Part shown: in pieces, positions 51,022 to 60,706 of the stretch
How positions within the stretch are numbered: position 1 is the stretch's first letter
Layout: every line of letters begins with the position of its first letter
Origin: JANRKF01 sp033763575
GTDB lineage: Bacteria; Pseudomonadota; Alphaproteobacteria; Rickettsiales; SXRF01
Direction of reading: 5' to 3'
Assembly (NCBI GenBank): GCA_033763575.1
Contig: JANRKF010000013.1
Span: 112,342 to 176,341, forward strand
DNA length: 64,000 bases
The notes under the pieces: model-generated
What the model was told of the DNA's origin: nothing
Database searches by the model: none
What the model saw: only the letters and a program-made list of their open reading frames with translations
Made by a program: the position numbers and the translations under genes

Positions 51022-52130
51022 AACTCCCCCTTAAAGGCGCGGGCGACGAGGGAGTGGAAGAGTGTGTCGGATTCACTTGCGTATGAATTTAACTTTTGGC
51101 ACTCAACCTCAACTTTTTGAGCAATTTCATCAAACTGGTTCTGCAAATTATAATCTGGCACTGGCAGCATTATTTCTTTGAGAATGCCCATCGTAAGATA
51201 TTTTGTATTTGTTCCTTTTGATCTGCGCTTAAGCTCACCCAGCCTGCTCTCTAAGGCAATTTTGAACAGCCTGTAATGGTTCCGCTGATCTTTCAGGCTC
51301 ATCACATAGGTGCGTTGGTAGGCATTAAATTTTCCCTTATAGTGCTTCACCGAATAATCGGCACTGGCATTATTGCCCGCGAGTAAAAGCACTTCGCTAT
51401 CAAAGGCATAATTATCAATCCAGAAACTTTCTCTGGCGCATGTAAAAAAGGGATATTCCCCACCTGGTACGGCAGCATTGGAATCTAATTTCCCTGTCGT
51501 AATATCGAATAGTTCCAACAGCCCCTTAGTTGGCCAGCCCTTGGGGTTGGTGATGGGGTCGCCGAACATGTCGAGGAAGGTGGCGCGGAGGAGTTCGTCG
51601 AGCAGTTTCAGGCTCTCGGCACGTTTGCGGCGGATGGCATCCGCCTTATCCAATATCCCCGCAATGCGCTTTTGTTCGTCCAGCGTTGGGAGGGGGACAG
51701 ATATTTGCTCTATTTCAGAAGTTCTAATGGATGGGTAGGCCTCATCCTTAATAAGATTTGACGGTGGATTAGCACGGAACCAATGCTCAAGATAGCTAGG
51801 TTCAGCAACCTTTTCTTGAGGGGTTATAATCGCAAGGTGGCTCACAACATAGGCAGGATTCCTAAGTCTATAAACCCTTCCCATTTTTGCCGACATACCA
51901 CTTTTTGCAAATAGGATAGAGTTTTCTGGATAAATTTTTAGACGATGTTTCTGGGCGGCCTCATCGCTAATATGCTCACAATCATTTTCTGAGTTACCAG
52001 AGCAGAGCATATCCAAACTGCCAGCACGAATAAATGGCTTCCCCCCCGTCTGTACGAAAGCGGAGTCATCCTGAGGAGCACCTTGTCCAGCAGTGACGCT
52101 TGCAAAATCTGACAGTTTTATCATCCTCAT
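51018..52130 (-). CDS. hsdS: type I restriction-modification specificity subunit
   Basis: This 370-residue HsdS sets the DNA target of the modification complex. It has two target-recognition domains (residues 5-150 and 190-335), each followed by a conserved helix (LDEQKRIAGILDKADAIRRKR; LQNQFDEIAQKVEVECQKLNS). It overlaps hsdM by 4 bases. Intact. Confidence 0.92.
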   Translation of the reverse strand: MRMIKLSDFASVTAGQGAPQDDSAFVQTGGKPFIRAGSLDMLCSGNSENDCEHISDEAAQKHRLKIYPENSILFAKSGMSAKMGRVYRLRNPAYVVSHLAIITPQEKVAEPSYLEHWFRANPPSNLIKDEAYPSIRTSEIEQISVPLPTLDEQKRIAGILDKADAIRRKRAESLKLLDELLRATFLDMFGDPITNPKGWPTKGLLELFDITTGKLDSNAAVPGGEYPFFTCARESFWIDNYAFDSEVLLLAGNNASADYSVKHYKGKFNAYQRTYVMSLKDQRNHYRLFKIALESRLGELKRRSKGTNTKYLTMGILKEIMLPVPDYNLQNQFDEIAQKVEVECQKLNSYASESDTLFHSLVARAFKGEL

Positions 52131-53638
52131 CCCAGCATCGCCTCCAGCTCGGTGAGGTCGGTTTGGATGTCGGCTTCCAGTTTTTTCAGGCGGCCAAGAA
52201 TGATTTTCGGTGCATCATACGTCACTTCTGCATGCACGGTTTCACGGTAGCGGCTGAAAGAAAGGTCATAATTATTTGCTTTGATTTCGCTGGCTGGCAC
52301 ACTGAAGCATTTACCTTTGCGGTCGGTGTCTTTCTTTGCGTTGCGATTCTGCCAGCGAGCGATTACATCGGGCAGATCATCGGCGTCAATCTTGTCGCGC
52401 TTGTCATCCAGAGAGAAGCCATCATGCTCCACGCCATAGAAAAACACGTTGTCGGTACGTCCGCCTTTGGCGAATATCAGAATGGCCGTAGAAACGCCTG
52501 CGTAGGGCTTGAACACGCCTGACGGCAGCGAGATGACTGCTTCAAGCTGGTTTTCTTCAATCAGCATCTGGCGCAGCGCGGCGTGCGCCTTGCTGGAGCC
52601 GAACAGCACGCCATCTGGCACGATGGTGGCAGAGCGTCCGCCGATTTTCAGCATCCGCAGAATGAGCGAGAGGAATAGCAGCTCCGTCTTTTTCGTTTTC
52701 ACCTTGCCCACTAAGGACGGATGTACGTCCGACTCATCGAGGCTGCCCTTAAATGGCGGGTTGGCGAGGATGACATCAAAACAATCGCTCGCTTGCTGGC
52801 TGAATTTTTCAGGGAAATTATTGGAAAGCGTATCCTGATAATGAATGTCAGGTTCATCCACCCCGTGCAGCATCAGGTTCATGGCGGCGATGCGAAGCAT
52901 GGTGCTGTCAAAATCAAAGCCGTGGAACATATTGCTGCGGATGTGATCCCATTCTTCGGGCTTAATCTGATCGCCTGTGAAGGTTTTGCCGCCATCTTCA
53001 TGGCTGATGATGCCCTGTTTGGAGGTATGCGTTTCCAGCAGATATTGCATGACGCTGACCAAAAACCCACCCGTACCGCAGGCAGGGTCGCCGATGATTT
53101 CGGTGGGTTTTGGCTCCAACATATCAACCATCAAGCGGATGATGTGGCGTGGCGTACGGAACTGGCCGTTGATGCCCGCCGTGGTGAGCTTGGAGAGCAG
53201 GTATTCGTACAGATCGCCCTTGGTGTCGCCCTCGGTGAGCGGCAAGGCTTCGATCATGTTGACGGCGGAAACCAGAAGGCTCGGCTTCTGCACCATCAAT
53301 TGCGCGTCTTTCATGTAATCACCCAGGCGTGAACGGGTGGCGACATCTTCACGGAAATGTTTGAATACGCCATCGCGCACCACAGCGAGCATTTCTTCGC
53401 CGCCAAGTTGCTTAAAGCGGCTCCAGCGCAGATGTTGCTGATCGCCACGGAACAGCGGCTTAAAATCCTTACCTGTGCGCTGCGCGCGCTTCTCATTGCG
53501 GCTTTCGTTGATGTCGAGCAAGCGAGAGAACATTAGGAAGGTGATTTGCTCGATCACAGTGAGCGGATTGGCGATGCCGCCTGTCCAAAATTCTGTCCAG
53601 AGTTTGTCGACTTGGCTTTTTAACTCTCCTGTAATCAT
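52127..53638 (-). CDS. hsdM: type I restriction-modification methyltransferase subunit
   Basis: This 503-residue N6-adenine methyltransferase has an N-terminal helical HsdM domain, the SAM-binding loop DPACGTGGFLVSVM and the catalytic NPPF motif (VILANPPFKGS). It overlaps hsdR and hsdS by 4 bases each. Intact and full length, so the MS complex should methylate even without restriction. Confidence 0.95.
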   Translation of the reverse strand: MITGELKSQVDKLWTEFWTGGIANPLTVIEQITFLMFSRLLDINESRNEKRAQRTGKDFKPLFRGDQQHLRWSRFKQLGGEEMLAVVRDGVFKHFREDVATRSRLGDYMKDAQLMVQKPSLLVSAVNMIEALPLTEGDTKGDLYEYLLSKLTTAGINGQFRTPRHIIRLMVDMLEPKPTEIIGDPACGTGGFLVSVMQYLLETHTSKQGIISHEDGGKTFTGDQIKPEEWDHIRSNMFHGFDFDSTMLRIAAMNLMLHGVDEPDIHYQDTLSNNFPEKFSQQASDCFDVILANPPFKGSLDESDVHPSLVGKVKTKKTELLFLSLILRMLKIGGRSATIVPDGVLFGSSKAHAALRQMLIEENQLEAVISLPSGVFKPYAGVSTAILIFAKGGRTDNVFFYGVEHDGFSLDDKRDKIDADDLPDVIARWQNRNAKKDTDRKGKCFSVPASEIKANNYDLSFSRYRETVHAEVTYDAPKIILGRLKKLEADIQTDLTELEAMLG

Positions 53639-55541
53639 TGATATGCCTGCTTTTGGTATTGGTTCGGTGTGAAGGTAGTAATGATTGCAATCAAATCATT
53701 AGCAAGTGATTCATTGGGGAATACACCGTCAAACCCATCGCTATCGATGAGTGTGAACGGCGGTTCATATAGATCATCCAGCTCTATGCCCCCATTCTGG
53801 GCGATATGGTTTTTGAGCTGCTGCAAGAATTGGGTTTGTTTTGCGGTAAGGCTGGGGTGTTTCTGCACGAATTGCTCAAAACGGCTACCCACCGCCTCGG
53901 AATCCAGCCCAATGATAGAACGCACTAATGCCACCAGATTGCCCGACATTTCGGGGTAGAATTTGGCCAGTTTATGCAAATCCACATCAGGATGTTGCGT
54001 CAGCACGAGGGAGCAGAGCGATTCGATATCCTTTTCCGACACCGCTTCCGCGCGGCGGATTTTTTGCAGCACAGGTGCGGTATTAAATAGCTGTTGCAGC
54101 ACTTCTTCCACACGCTTGCGGTATGCCACCAGTTGCAGCCCTTCCAGTTTGGGCTGGTAGGGATTGGATTCGATCTGGCTTACATCTTCCTTTACGTCAA
54201 TAATCGGCGCGGGTAATGAACCCCCACCTGTTTGGGTGCGGCGATACTTCATAATGCCGCGCAGCTCGGAGCGTATATTCTCCAGCGATGCGGTGGTGGG
54301 TGCTGCCCAAAACTCAGAGGATTTAACGCGGTTAATCAGGTCGATTTTTTCGCGCACCTGATTGATGTTGATGGTCAGGTCGGAAACGGCATCGATCACC
54401 TTATCCTTCAAATCCGCGAATGATGCGGAGGCACGCAGCATTTCCACCTGCAATGAAGTGACCAGCAGATCAAAGCTGTAGGCTTCATCATTACCGCGTG
54501 AATCCCGCCATTGCATGAGCGGCGCAACGTCATTCTTCAGTGCATTGCGCGTTGCCGCCGCAAAGCTCTTGAGTGTGTCCCCCTGTTGGATGGATTTTAT
54601 CTCACGCCATTTTTCTTTGATGGACACGCTAGTTTCAGGCAGCGCGGCTATATCTTCCGCCATTTGCTTAATACCGAGATCAAACGCCTCAAGATTGCCT
54701 TTATCTAACGCCACTTCTGCCAGTGCAATTTTTGCTTCAAACACGCGCTGCAGTAGCGACTTATGCTTGGATGGCTCGACGGGCTTGTAGTGTTCATCGA
54801 AAAATTCAAAATTGTTCCAGTGGTCAAAGATGCGGAACGCCTGCTTGTGCTTGCCTGGCCCGAATAGATTTTCGCATAGGCGCGTGCCACGTCCTATCAT
54901 CTGCCAGAACTTCACATAGGATTTGACGGGCTTAGCAAATACCAAATTCACCACTTCAGGAATATCAATGCCCGTGTCGAGCATATCGACCGAAATGGCG
55001 ATGGTAAGATCGGGGTTGGAGCCGATGCCTTTGAAATCATCAATCAGCTGCTCGGCACGCGGATCATAATTGTCAATTACCTGACAGAAACGACCGCCAT
55101 ATTGCGGGTACATTTCATCGAACACTTCTTGCAGCAGCATGGCATGGTTATGGTTGCGCGCAAAAACAATCGATTTGCCTGGGCGGTTGCCAGAGGCATC
55201 GCGGATACCATTTTCCATCAGGTTGCGGATGATAGCGCGGTTGGTATCTTTATTGAAAATCTGCCGATCCACATCGGTTTCTTCAAACTCCACTGTGGTC
55301 GCATCCTCGAGCTGATCTTCAAGTTCCAGGCGTTGCTGCTCGCTCATTTCCGAGTATTTTATGCCCTTGCGTAAGAAGCCCGTGGTGTGCGTTACCACTT
55401 CGAACGGCACTAGGTAGGGCGGCTTGTGGTTAATAGGCTGCTGGAAGGATCACTGAAGACATAGGTTTCCGCGAACCCGCCCAGATCGGCAAGCTCTCGC
55501 CTATGTTTTCTCAAAAACTCAAAGTTTAGTGATTCAACCAT
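53635..55541 (-). pseudogene. hsdR: type I restriction endonuclease subunit, internal deletion
   Basis: The gene starts at the ATG at 55541 with a true HsdR N-terminus (SLNFEFLRKHRRELADLG, about 35 residues). It then runs out of frame after SSSLL to a TAG at 55410-55412. The rest (53635-55410) is a 591-residue C-terminal half in another frame, with helicase motifs (VSVDMLDTGIDIPEVVNLVF-like) and the QMIGRGTRLC block. The restriction nuclease and the Walker A/DEAH half of the motor are missing, several hundred residues. The stop TAG overlaps a GTG (TAGTG) that could restart the C-half. Restriction is almost certainly lost. Confidence 0.88.
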
Positions 55542-55728
55542 GTTTTTTCTTCACTGCCTTACCCTGTTTCTCGACCCATTTTGCTATCTCATCACGTTTG
55601 AAACGCCACGATCCGCCCACTTTGAAGCCAGGGATTATCCCTTCCAACACCAGCTTATAGGCGGTTTTCTCGGCTATCTTCAAATAGTCGGCCACCTCGC
55701 GAATTGTGATTATGTCATCTGGCTTCAT
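55534..55728 (-). CDS. helix-turn-helix regulator heading the hsd operon
   Basis: 64-residue excisionase-type HTH: IITIREVADYLKIAEKTAYKLVLEGIIPGFKVGGSWRFKRDEIAKWV, followed by a basic tail KKKHG. Its stop overlaps the hsdR start by 8 bases. It could regulate the restriction operon or act in excision. Confidence 0.87.
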   Translation of the reverse strand: MKPDDIITIREVADYLKIAEKTAYKLVLEGIIPGFKVGGSWRFKRDEIAKWVEKQGKAVKKKHG

Positions 55729-55791
55729 CCGCCTGATTATAGTGTGAAATTCTGAGCTTACTAGAGAAAATAGAGGAAAATAGGGAATGCT

Positions 55792-56781
55792 CTATTGAGC
55801 AAGCAATAGCTTCCCTGCCAGTGCGAAATATAGCGGAATTCCCAGCGTCACGTTGAAGGGAAAGGTAATAGCAAGGCTCATTGGCACATAAATGGCGGCT
55901 TTGGCCTCCGGCAGTGCAAGGCGCATGGCGGCGGGTACGGCGATGTATGATGCGCTGGCACAAAGTACCGTAAACAGCGTGCCAGTCCCCACATCCAGCC
56001 CGATCATGCGGCTGGTGAATAAGCCGATGCCAGCACCAATCAGCGGCATGTAGATGCCAAACAGCGCCAGCGGCCATGTGAAGCTCTTGAGGTGATGCAG
56101 GTTCCTTGCCACCAACAAGCCCATATCGAGCAGGAACAGGCAGAGAATGCCTTGAAAAGGGGCATCCAAAAATCCTGCCACCTTGTCCATGCCTTTTTGT
56201 CCCGTGATCCATCCGATCAAAAATGCTCCTGTGAGCAGCAATATTGCACCATTGGTGAATATCTCGCGTGATAAACGCTTCTCTTCGCTGACATGTGTTC
56301 TTGTTTGCGGCGCAGCGCGGTGAGCAATGAATAAACCCGACAAAATGGCTGGTGCTTCCATCAGCGCGAGCACTGCTACAATATATCCCGCGTAAATCAC
56401 TTCATTCGTATTTAGAAATGCAGCAGCGGTTGCAAATGTTACCATGCTGATGGAGCCATAATGCGCGGCAACGGCAGCAGCGGTTGGGCTGTCAATTTTG
56501 GTTGTGAGCCGGAGCAAGCCATAGCCCAGAAATGGCTGTATAAAGCCGATGGTAAGACCGGCACCTATTGCACCAATGACCTCGCCATTCAGGTCGTGGG
56601 TATTGGCAATGGCCACACCGCCTTTGAAGCCAATAGCCATCATGAGATAGAGCGAAAGGTAGCGACTGATGCTGTCAGGAACTTCAAGGTCGGACTTGAG
56701 AAATCCTGCGATGATGCCAAGAGCAAAAAAGAGAATGGCTGGTGACAGTAGATTTTGTGATAGTAGGTACAAAAATTCCAT
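55792..56781 (-). CDS. SbtA-like sodium-dependent bicarbonate/anion transporter
   Basis: This 329-residue inner-membrane protein of about ten helices belongs to the SbtA (DUF897) family. The blocks are LSLYLMMAIGFKGGVAIA, HYGSISMVTFATAAAFL and LCASASYIAVPAAMRLALPEA. The cyanobacterial members import bicarbonate. It is the last gene of a long leftward run with kdpDE and SOUL genes. Confidence 0.87.
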   Translation of the reverse strand: MEFLYLLSQNLLSPAILFFALGIIAGFLKSDLEVPDSISRYLSLYLMMAIGFKGGVAIANTHDLNGEVIGAIGAGLTIGFIQPFLGYGLLRLTTKIDSPTAAAVAAHYGSISMVTFATAAAFLNTNEVIYAGYIVAVLALMEAPAILSGLFIAHRAAPQTRTHVSEEKRLSREIFTNGAILLLTGAFLIGWITGQKGMDKVAGFLDAPFQGILCLFLLDMGLLVARNLHHLKSFTWPLALFGIYMPLIGAGIGLFTSRMIGLDVGTGTLFTVLCASASYIAVPAAMRLALPEAKAAIYVPMSLAITFPFNVTLGIPLYFALAGKLLLAQ

Positions 56782-56791
56782 AATTTACCTG

Positions 56792-57421
56792 TTATTTAGC
56801 GACTTCCACCATCACCTCATTGCGCCGCAGGAATGGGAGTGTCCAAGGTGGATTGAAGAAGGCATAGGTAGCAACGGAAACTGGCTCCAATCTTTTTTCT
56901 TCAATAAAAGCCCCCAACTTCTCCTCATGCTCTTTGAGATTTTCATTGTCACCTATGCCGGAGAAGCGAATCACCGCGAAACGCTTGCCCGGAATCTCTT
57001 TCAACTTCACCGCATCGTTGTTGGGCTTGGGCAACGTATCCATCGTGTAGCTCGCGGGCATGACAAAACGCACCTTCCAACTACTGCCATCTCCTTGTTG
57101 GATGACGGGTGCAGTCATCGCAATTTTTTCAGACGATTGTTGAATCACAGGCGCGGTCATGGCCACTTTCTGCTGTGGGGCGTTATTGCCAAAGATGTAA
57201 TCGGCGATGATGCGGAATCCCTGGTTGATTGCTTCTTTGCGCTCGCCCGATACTTCCGCTTCCGCCACAATCATTGGAGCGTAATCGCGTATTTCAATAT
57301 CGCCATGCGATTCCACCACCTCATATTTTGCTTGTTCAACGTTGCTCACAATTGGCCCCCACGCCGCCGCGCCTACGGCAAAGACACCTGCAATAACTAA
57401 CCACATATGTTTTCTCCTCAT
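56792..57421 (-). CDS. SOUL family heme-binding protein
   Basis: This 209-residue protein has an N-terminal membrane anchor or uncleaved signal (WLVIAGVFAVGAAAWGPIVS) and a SOUL/HBP domain: YEVVESHGDIEIRDYAPMIVAEAEV, KVAMTAPVIQQ twice and the C-terminal PPWTLPFLRRNEVMVEV. It overlaps kdpE by 4 bases. Heme or tetrapyrrole binding is assumed from the family. Confidence 0.92.
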   Translation of the reverse strand: MRRKHMWLVIAGVFAVGAAAWGPIVSNVEQAKYEVVESHGDIEIRDYAPMIVAEAEVSGERKEAINQGFRIIADYIFGNNAPQQKVAMTAPVIQQSSEKIAMTAPVIQQGDGSSWKVRFVMPASYTMDTLPKPNNDAVKLKEIPGKRFAVIRFSGIGDNENLKEHEEKLGAFIEEKRLEPVSVATYAFFNPPWTLPFLRRNEVMVEVAK

Positions 57422-58116
57422 TTCGTAGGCTCCTCAAGTCGGTAGCCGATGCCTGGTTCGTTGATGATGAACTGGTCACGTGCCGGGTCTTTTTCGAGTT
57501 TCTGGCGTAGCTGGGCGATGTAGATGCGTAAATACTGGTTATCGTCCGTGTAGGCTTCGCCCCACACTTCTTTCATCAGATGCTTATGCGTAAGAAGTTT
57601 TCCGGCGTTCATCGCCAGCACTTTGAGCAGGTTGAATTCTTTGGGTGACAGCTTGATCCTTTCACCGCGCAGACTGACCACGCGCTTCATCAGATCAATA
57701 TGCAAATCACCGATGGTGATGTCCGTTTCTTCTGCCTGCGCTACGATAGCATCGCGCAAAGCAGCGCGGATACGCGCCAGCAATTCCGCCGTACCGAAAG
57801 GTTTGGTGACATAATCGTTCGCTCCTAAATCGAAGGCCTTGACCTTTTCCTCTTCCTGATTACGCACTGAAAGCACGATGATGGGTAACTTTGACCATTC
57901 GCGTAGGCTACCAATTACCTCTGTGCCATCCATATCCGGCAATCCTAAATCGAGTAGCACCGCATCAGGCTTAACCGATGTGGCAAGGCGTATGCCTTCG
58001 CCGCCCGTTTCAGCGGGAATCACCGCGTAGTCGTGGGATGTAAGGGTAATGGTCAGGAATTTCCGTATCTGCGGATCATCCTCTATCACCAGTATTTTAG
58101 GTTGTGTCGTTCTCAT
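57418..58116 (-). CDS. kdpE: KdpE-like response regulator
   Basis: This 232-residue OmpR/KdpE-type transcription factor has a receiver with Asp in VLLDLGLPDMDG and Lys in YVTKPF. The winged-helix output (LSPKEFNLLKVLAMNAGKLLTHKHLMKEVWG) closely resembles KdpE. The partner kinase is 3 bases upstream. No kdpFABC pump is in the window. Confidence 0.9.
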   Translation of the reverse strand: MRTTQPKILVIEDDPQIRKFLTITLTSHDYAVIPAETGGEGIRLATSVKPDAVLLDLGLPDMDGTEVIGSLREWSKLPIIVLSVRNQEEEKVKAFDLGANDYVTKPFGTAELLARIRAALRDAIVAQAEETDITIGDLHIDLMKRVVSLRGERIKLSPKEFNLLKVLAMNAGKLLTHKHLMKEVWGEAYTDDNQYLRIYIAQLRQKLEKDPARDQFIINEPGIGYRLEEPTK

Positions 58117-58119
58117 AGT

Positions 58120-59664
58120 TCAAACTTCTTCTGTTTCCTGTTCAATATCAATCGGTATCAGTGCGGATGGTGGAAGATGGATGCGAACGCAAGCACCCTT
58201 GCCATCATGCGGATCAATTGCGCTTATGCTGCCACCATGCGCTTCTACAATGCCGCGACAGATATATAGCCCTAAACCTGTTCCGGCTATTTTACGGTCG
58301 CCGTGCCTAGAGCGATAAAATTTAACGAAAATCGCTTCCCGCTCTGATTCGGGAATGCCTTCGCCGTCATCATCAATATCGATAGTTGCGCCGTTTGCAT
58401 CAAATGAAGCGATGACTTTCACCTCCCCATCAGCAGGGCCATATTTAATAGCATTCTCGAGTAAGTTCAGAAAGACCAGCTCCATGAGTGCTGAATTGAC
58501 TTTTAGAATAGGAAAGTCCTGCGGCGCTTGAATGGAGAATCGCTGTTTGCCGATCAGCGGATGTAGGGATTTGAGACTGCTTGCCAGTATATCGCGTAAG
58601 ACCACTGGTTCTTTGCGTATTTCCTCCAACCCGGATTCAAGGCGGCTGATTTCAACCAGATTATTAATAAACCGGTTGAGTTTTTGAGCTTCTTCCAATC
58701 CTCCTGCGACCATCTCGCGGCTGTCGAAATTATCCTGCACCTGTTTCATTTCCTTGAGCGAACTAAACGCGCCAATTACCGTTACCAGTGGTGTTTTGAA
58801 ATCATGCGAAACGGAAGAAAGCAGTGCAGACAAAAACTTCTCGCGCTCGGCATCGCGCTGCTTCTTTGCATCCGCTTCGGCAAGCCGCGCTTTTTCGAGG
58901 GCGCTGGCAGCCTGAGCCGCTAATGTAGCAAGCACTTTGGAAGAAAAACGCTGAGTAGTATCGGGGGCAATACATAGCACGCCAACCACTGAATCTTTTG
59001 CTGCCAGCGGAAGATAGAGATTTTTGCTATCTGTAGAATGCTTGGTTCCTGCGCCCGCTGGCGTGTTGTTCTCAAGGCAGAATTTTGCAGCTTGATCCAA
59101 CTTTTCTTTTTCCGACATTAGGGTAATGATGACTTCACTACCGAGCAACGAAGAGAGTTTATTTTCAGCGGCATGCCGCATATCGGGAATGTTAGCTATT
59201 CCCAGCATATCCTGACTTAAGGCATACACGCCTGATAGGATGCGCTCGCGCTGCATGGCTTCCTGTGCGAGCTTCCGCACCCGCAAGGACAGGGCGCTTG
59301 CTACAAATGCTACGATAGTAAGCACCCCTGCTTTGGCAAAATTTTCGGCTTCAAATAAGCCGATATGCCACACAGGTGGCAACAGCACAAAATTATAGGC
59401 CAGCACGGAGAAAACGACGGCAATCAGGGAGGCACGAAGCCCATAAAGCACCGCCGCTGCTAAGACGGGAATAACGAATAGAACGCTTAATGTTTCAGGG
59501 GATGGAAATCCTGCATAAACAAGCACCCAAGCGAGCAATGATGTAACCAGAATGGAGGCTATTGTGGTTGCAAGGCTTATTGTTAATTTTCGGGTAGCGC
59601 CGACGGTATCACCTTTGGTGATAATGCTGCCTAACTGCGATTCGATTGCGCTCTCTAAAACCAT
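58120..59664 (-). CDS. truncated KdpD-like sensor kinase
   Basis: This 514-residue membrane kinase corresponds to the C-terminal part of KdpD. It has four helices of the DUF4118 domain (about 35-130), a GAF-like segment (about 150-265), then HisKA with SSVSHDFKTPLVTVIGAFSSL and an HATPase (NLLENAIKYGP, DDGEGIPESE, GTGLGLYICRGI). The N-terminal KdpD and UspA domains that sense K+ are absent. It is coupled to the kdpE-like gene. It probably controls local genes instead of a K+ pump. Confidence 0.88.
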   Translation of the reverse strand: MVLESAIESQLGSIITKGDTVGATRKLTISLATTIASILVTSLLAWVLVYAGFPSPETLSVLFVIPVLAAAVLYGLRASLIAVVFSVLAYNFVLLPPVWHIGLFEAENFAKAGVLTIVAFVASALSLRVRKLAQEAMQRERILSGVYALSQDMLGIANIPDMRHAAENKLSSLLGSEVIITLMSEKEKLDQAAKFCLENNTPAGAGTKHSTDSKNLYLPLAAKDSVVGVLCIAPDTTQRFSSKVLATLAAQAASALEKARLAEADAKKQRDAEREKFLSALLSSVSHDFKTPLVTVIGAFSSLKEMKQVQDNFDSREMVAGGLEEAQKLNRFINNLVEISRLESGLEEIRKEPVVLRDILASSLKSLHPLIGKQRFSIQAPQDFPILKVNSALMELVFLNLLENAIKYGPADGEVKVIASFDANGATIDIDDDGEGIPESEREAIFVKFYRSRHGDRKIAGTGLGLYICRGIVEAHGGSISAIDPHDGKGACVRIHLPPSALIPIDIEQETEEV

Positions 59665-59676
59665 AGATTCCTTTGC

Positions 59677-60342
59677 TTAAAATAGCCCGCTGACCAGTTG
59701 CCATATTACCCACGCATACCCACTGATAAGTGCTGCAAAATAACATAGAGCAAAAATCGTGAATAGCCAGCCAGTTATCATCACAATGCCATCGCGTTCT
59801 GTAATAGCGAGCGCCAGAACAGCCATAGCAATTCCGAGTGGTAAATTGCCAAGAGGAATAGGAAGCGCGATTAGCAAGGCTAGAATAAGCATTAATCCAC
59901 CTGCCAAACACTCAAACCTGCGTGTGGTAATCTTATCGAGCCTTGGTTTTATCAGTTTCTCTAACTTCATAAGCCACGGCAGCGATTTCTGAATGAGCGG
60001 CCTGAGGCTGCTCATGGGTATCTGCCGATTCGCCAGCCAACTTGGAAGCCAAATGCGCTCTTTGCCTAAACAAAGCTGCGCGGAGAAAAATATAAGCGGA
60101 AGGCTTGTAAGCGTTGATACTCCAGGGATTGGGAGTGGAATGGTGTTGGGCAGCGAAAACAGCAACAACATCAGACCAAACCCGCGATCCCCAAGCTGCG
60201 CTGATAAATCGCGAATGCTAATCGTTTCGCCATGAAAGCCCACGACATCATGCAATATATCGCTGGTAGAACGATGGCGACTACTACGCGCCTTTGCTGT
60301 TGATGACACCATCAGGCGCGTTGCAGTCGCTGTTTGATCCAT
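59677..60342 (-). CDS. exoD: ExoD family membrane protein
   Basis: This 221-residue protein with about four to five helices belongs to the exopolysaccharide synthesis ExoD family: TISIRDLSAQLGDRGFGLMLLLFSLPNTIPLPIPGVSTLTSLPL, GNLPLGIAMAVLALAITERDG. In rhizobia ExoD affects surface polysaccharide and alkaline tolerance. It overlaps the small upstream gene by 31 bases. Confidence 0.88.
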   Translation of the reverse strand: MDQTATATRLMVSSTAKARSSRHRSTSDILHDVVGFHGETISIRDLSAQLGDRGFGLMLLLFSLPNTIPLPIPGVSTLTSLPLIFFSAQLCLGKERIWLPSWLANRQIPMSSLRPLIQKSLPWLMKLEKLIKPRLDKITTRRFECLAGGLMLILALLIALPIPLGNLPLGIAMAVLALAITERDGIVMITGWLFTIFALCYFAALISGYAWVIWQLVSGLF

Positions 60343-60488
60343 TGAAACATATCCTTCATTAATTGCATGAATGAGCGGGGTTGATGACCTGCCGTTATTT
60401 CTTCAAAATCAGCATCAATTACTGCCCGCGCTTCTGCGTTCAACAGATCACCTTCAGGGAAGCCTCGTTCATACGGATTGCCACGCAT
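60312..60488 (-). CDS. small protein, 58 residues
   Basis: A strong GGAGG precedes the ATG at 60488. The product MRGNPYERGFPEGDLLNAEARAV.. ends in an amphipathic basic helix. The larger open frame around it is not the gene. It overlaps both neighbours on the same strand. Unknown. Confidence 0.65.
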   Translation of the reverse strand: MRGNPYERGFPEGDLLNAEARAVIDADFEEITAGHQPRSFMQLMKDMFQWIKQRLQRA

Positions 60489-60693
60489 AGCGCCTCCGTT
60501 TCGGAATGAGGGAGCGAAGACGTTGTCCGATGCGCGAAAGGCGTTTGCGCTTGGTGGAATATTCCAGCCGCGCAAATTCTCGGTCGTCTGGTAATTCCTT
60601 CCAGCCATCGTCTTGGCTGTCGAGCCAGCGGTAGAGTGAACGATCACTAAGCGTAAAGACATCCAAGCCTCCATCATCTGATGATTTTGACAT
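60469..60693 (-). CDS. small protein, 74 residues
   Basis: GGGAGA precedes the ATG at 60693. A soluble acidic first half (DGGLDVFTLSDRSLYRWLDSQDDGW) is followed by a basic tail. No family known. It lies between the amphi-Trp gene and the 58-residue gene in the same run. Confidence 0.65.
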   Translation of the reverse strand: MSKSSDDGGLDVFTLSDRSLYRWLDSQDDGWKELPDDREFARLEYSTKRKRLSRIGQRLRSLIPKRRRYAWQSV

Positions 60694-60706
60694 GATTTTT
60701 CTCCCG

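Noticed and set aside
58120..59664. KdpD as a recent 5' truncation
   Set aside because: The frame begins with a natural Met before complete membrane helices, and similar short KdpD-like kinases exist, so I treat it as a complete short kinase.
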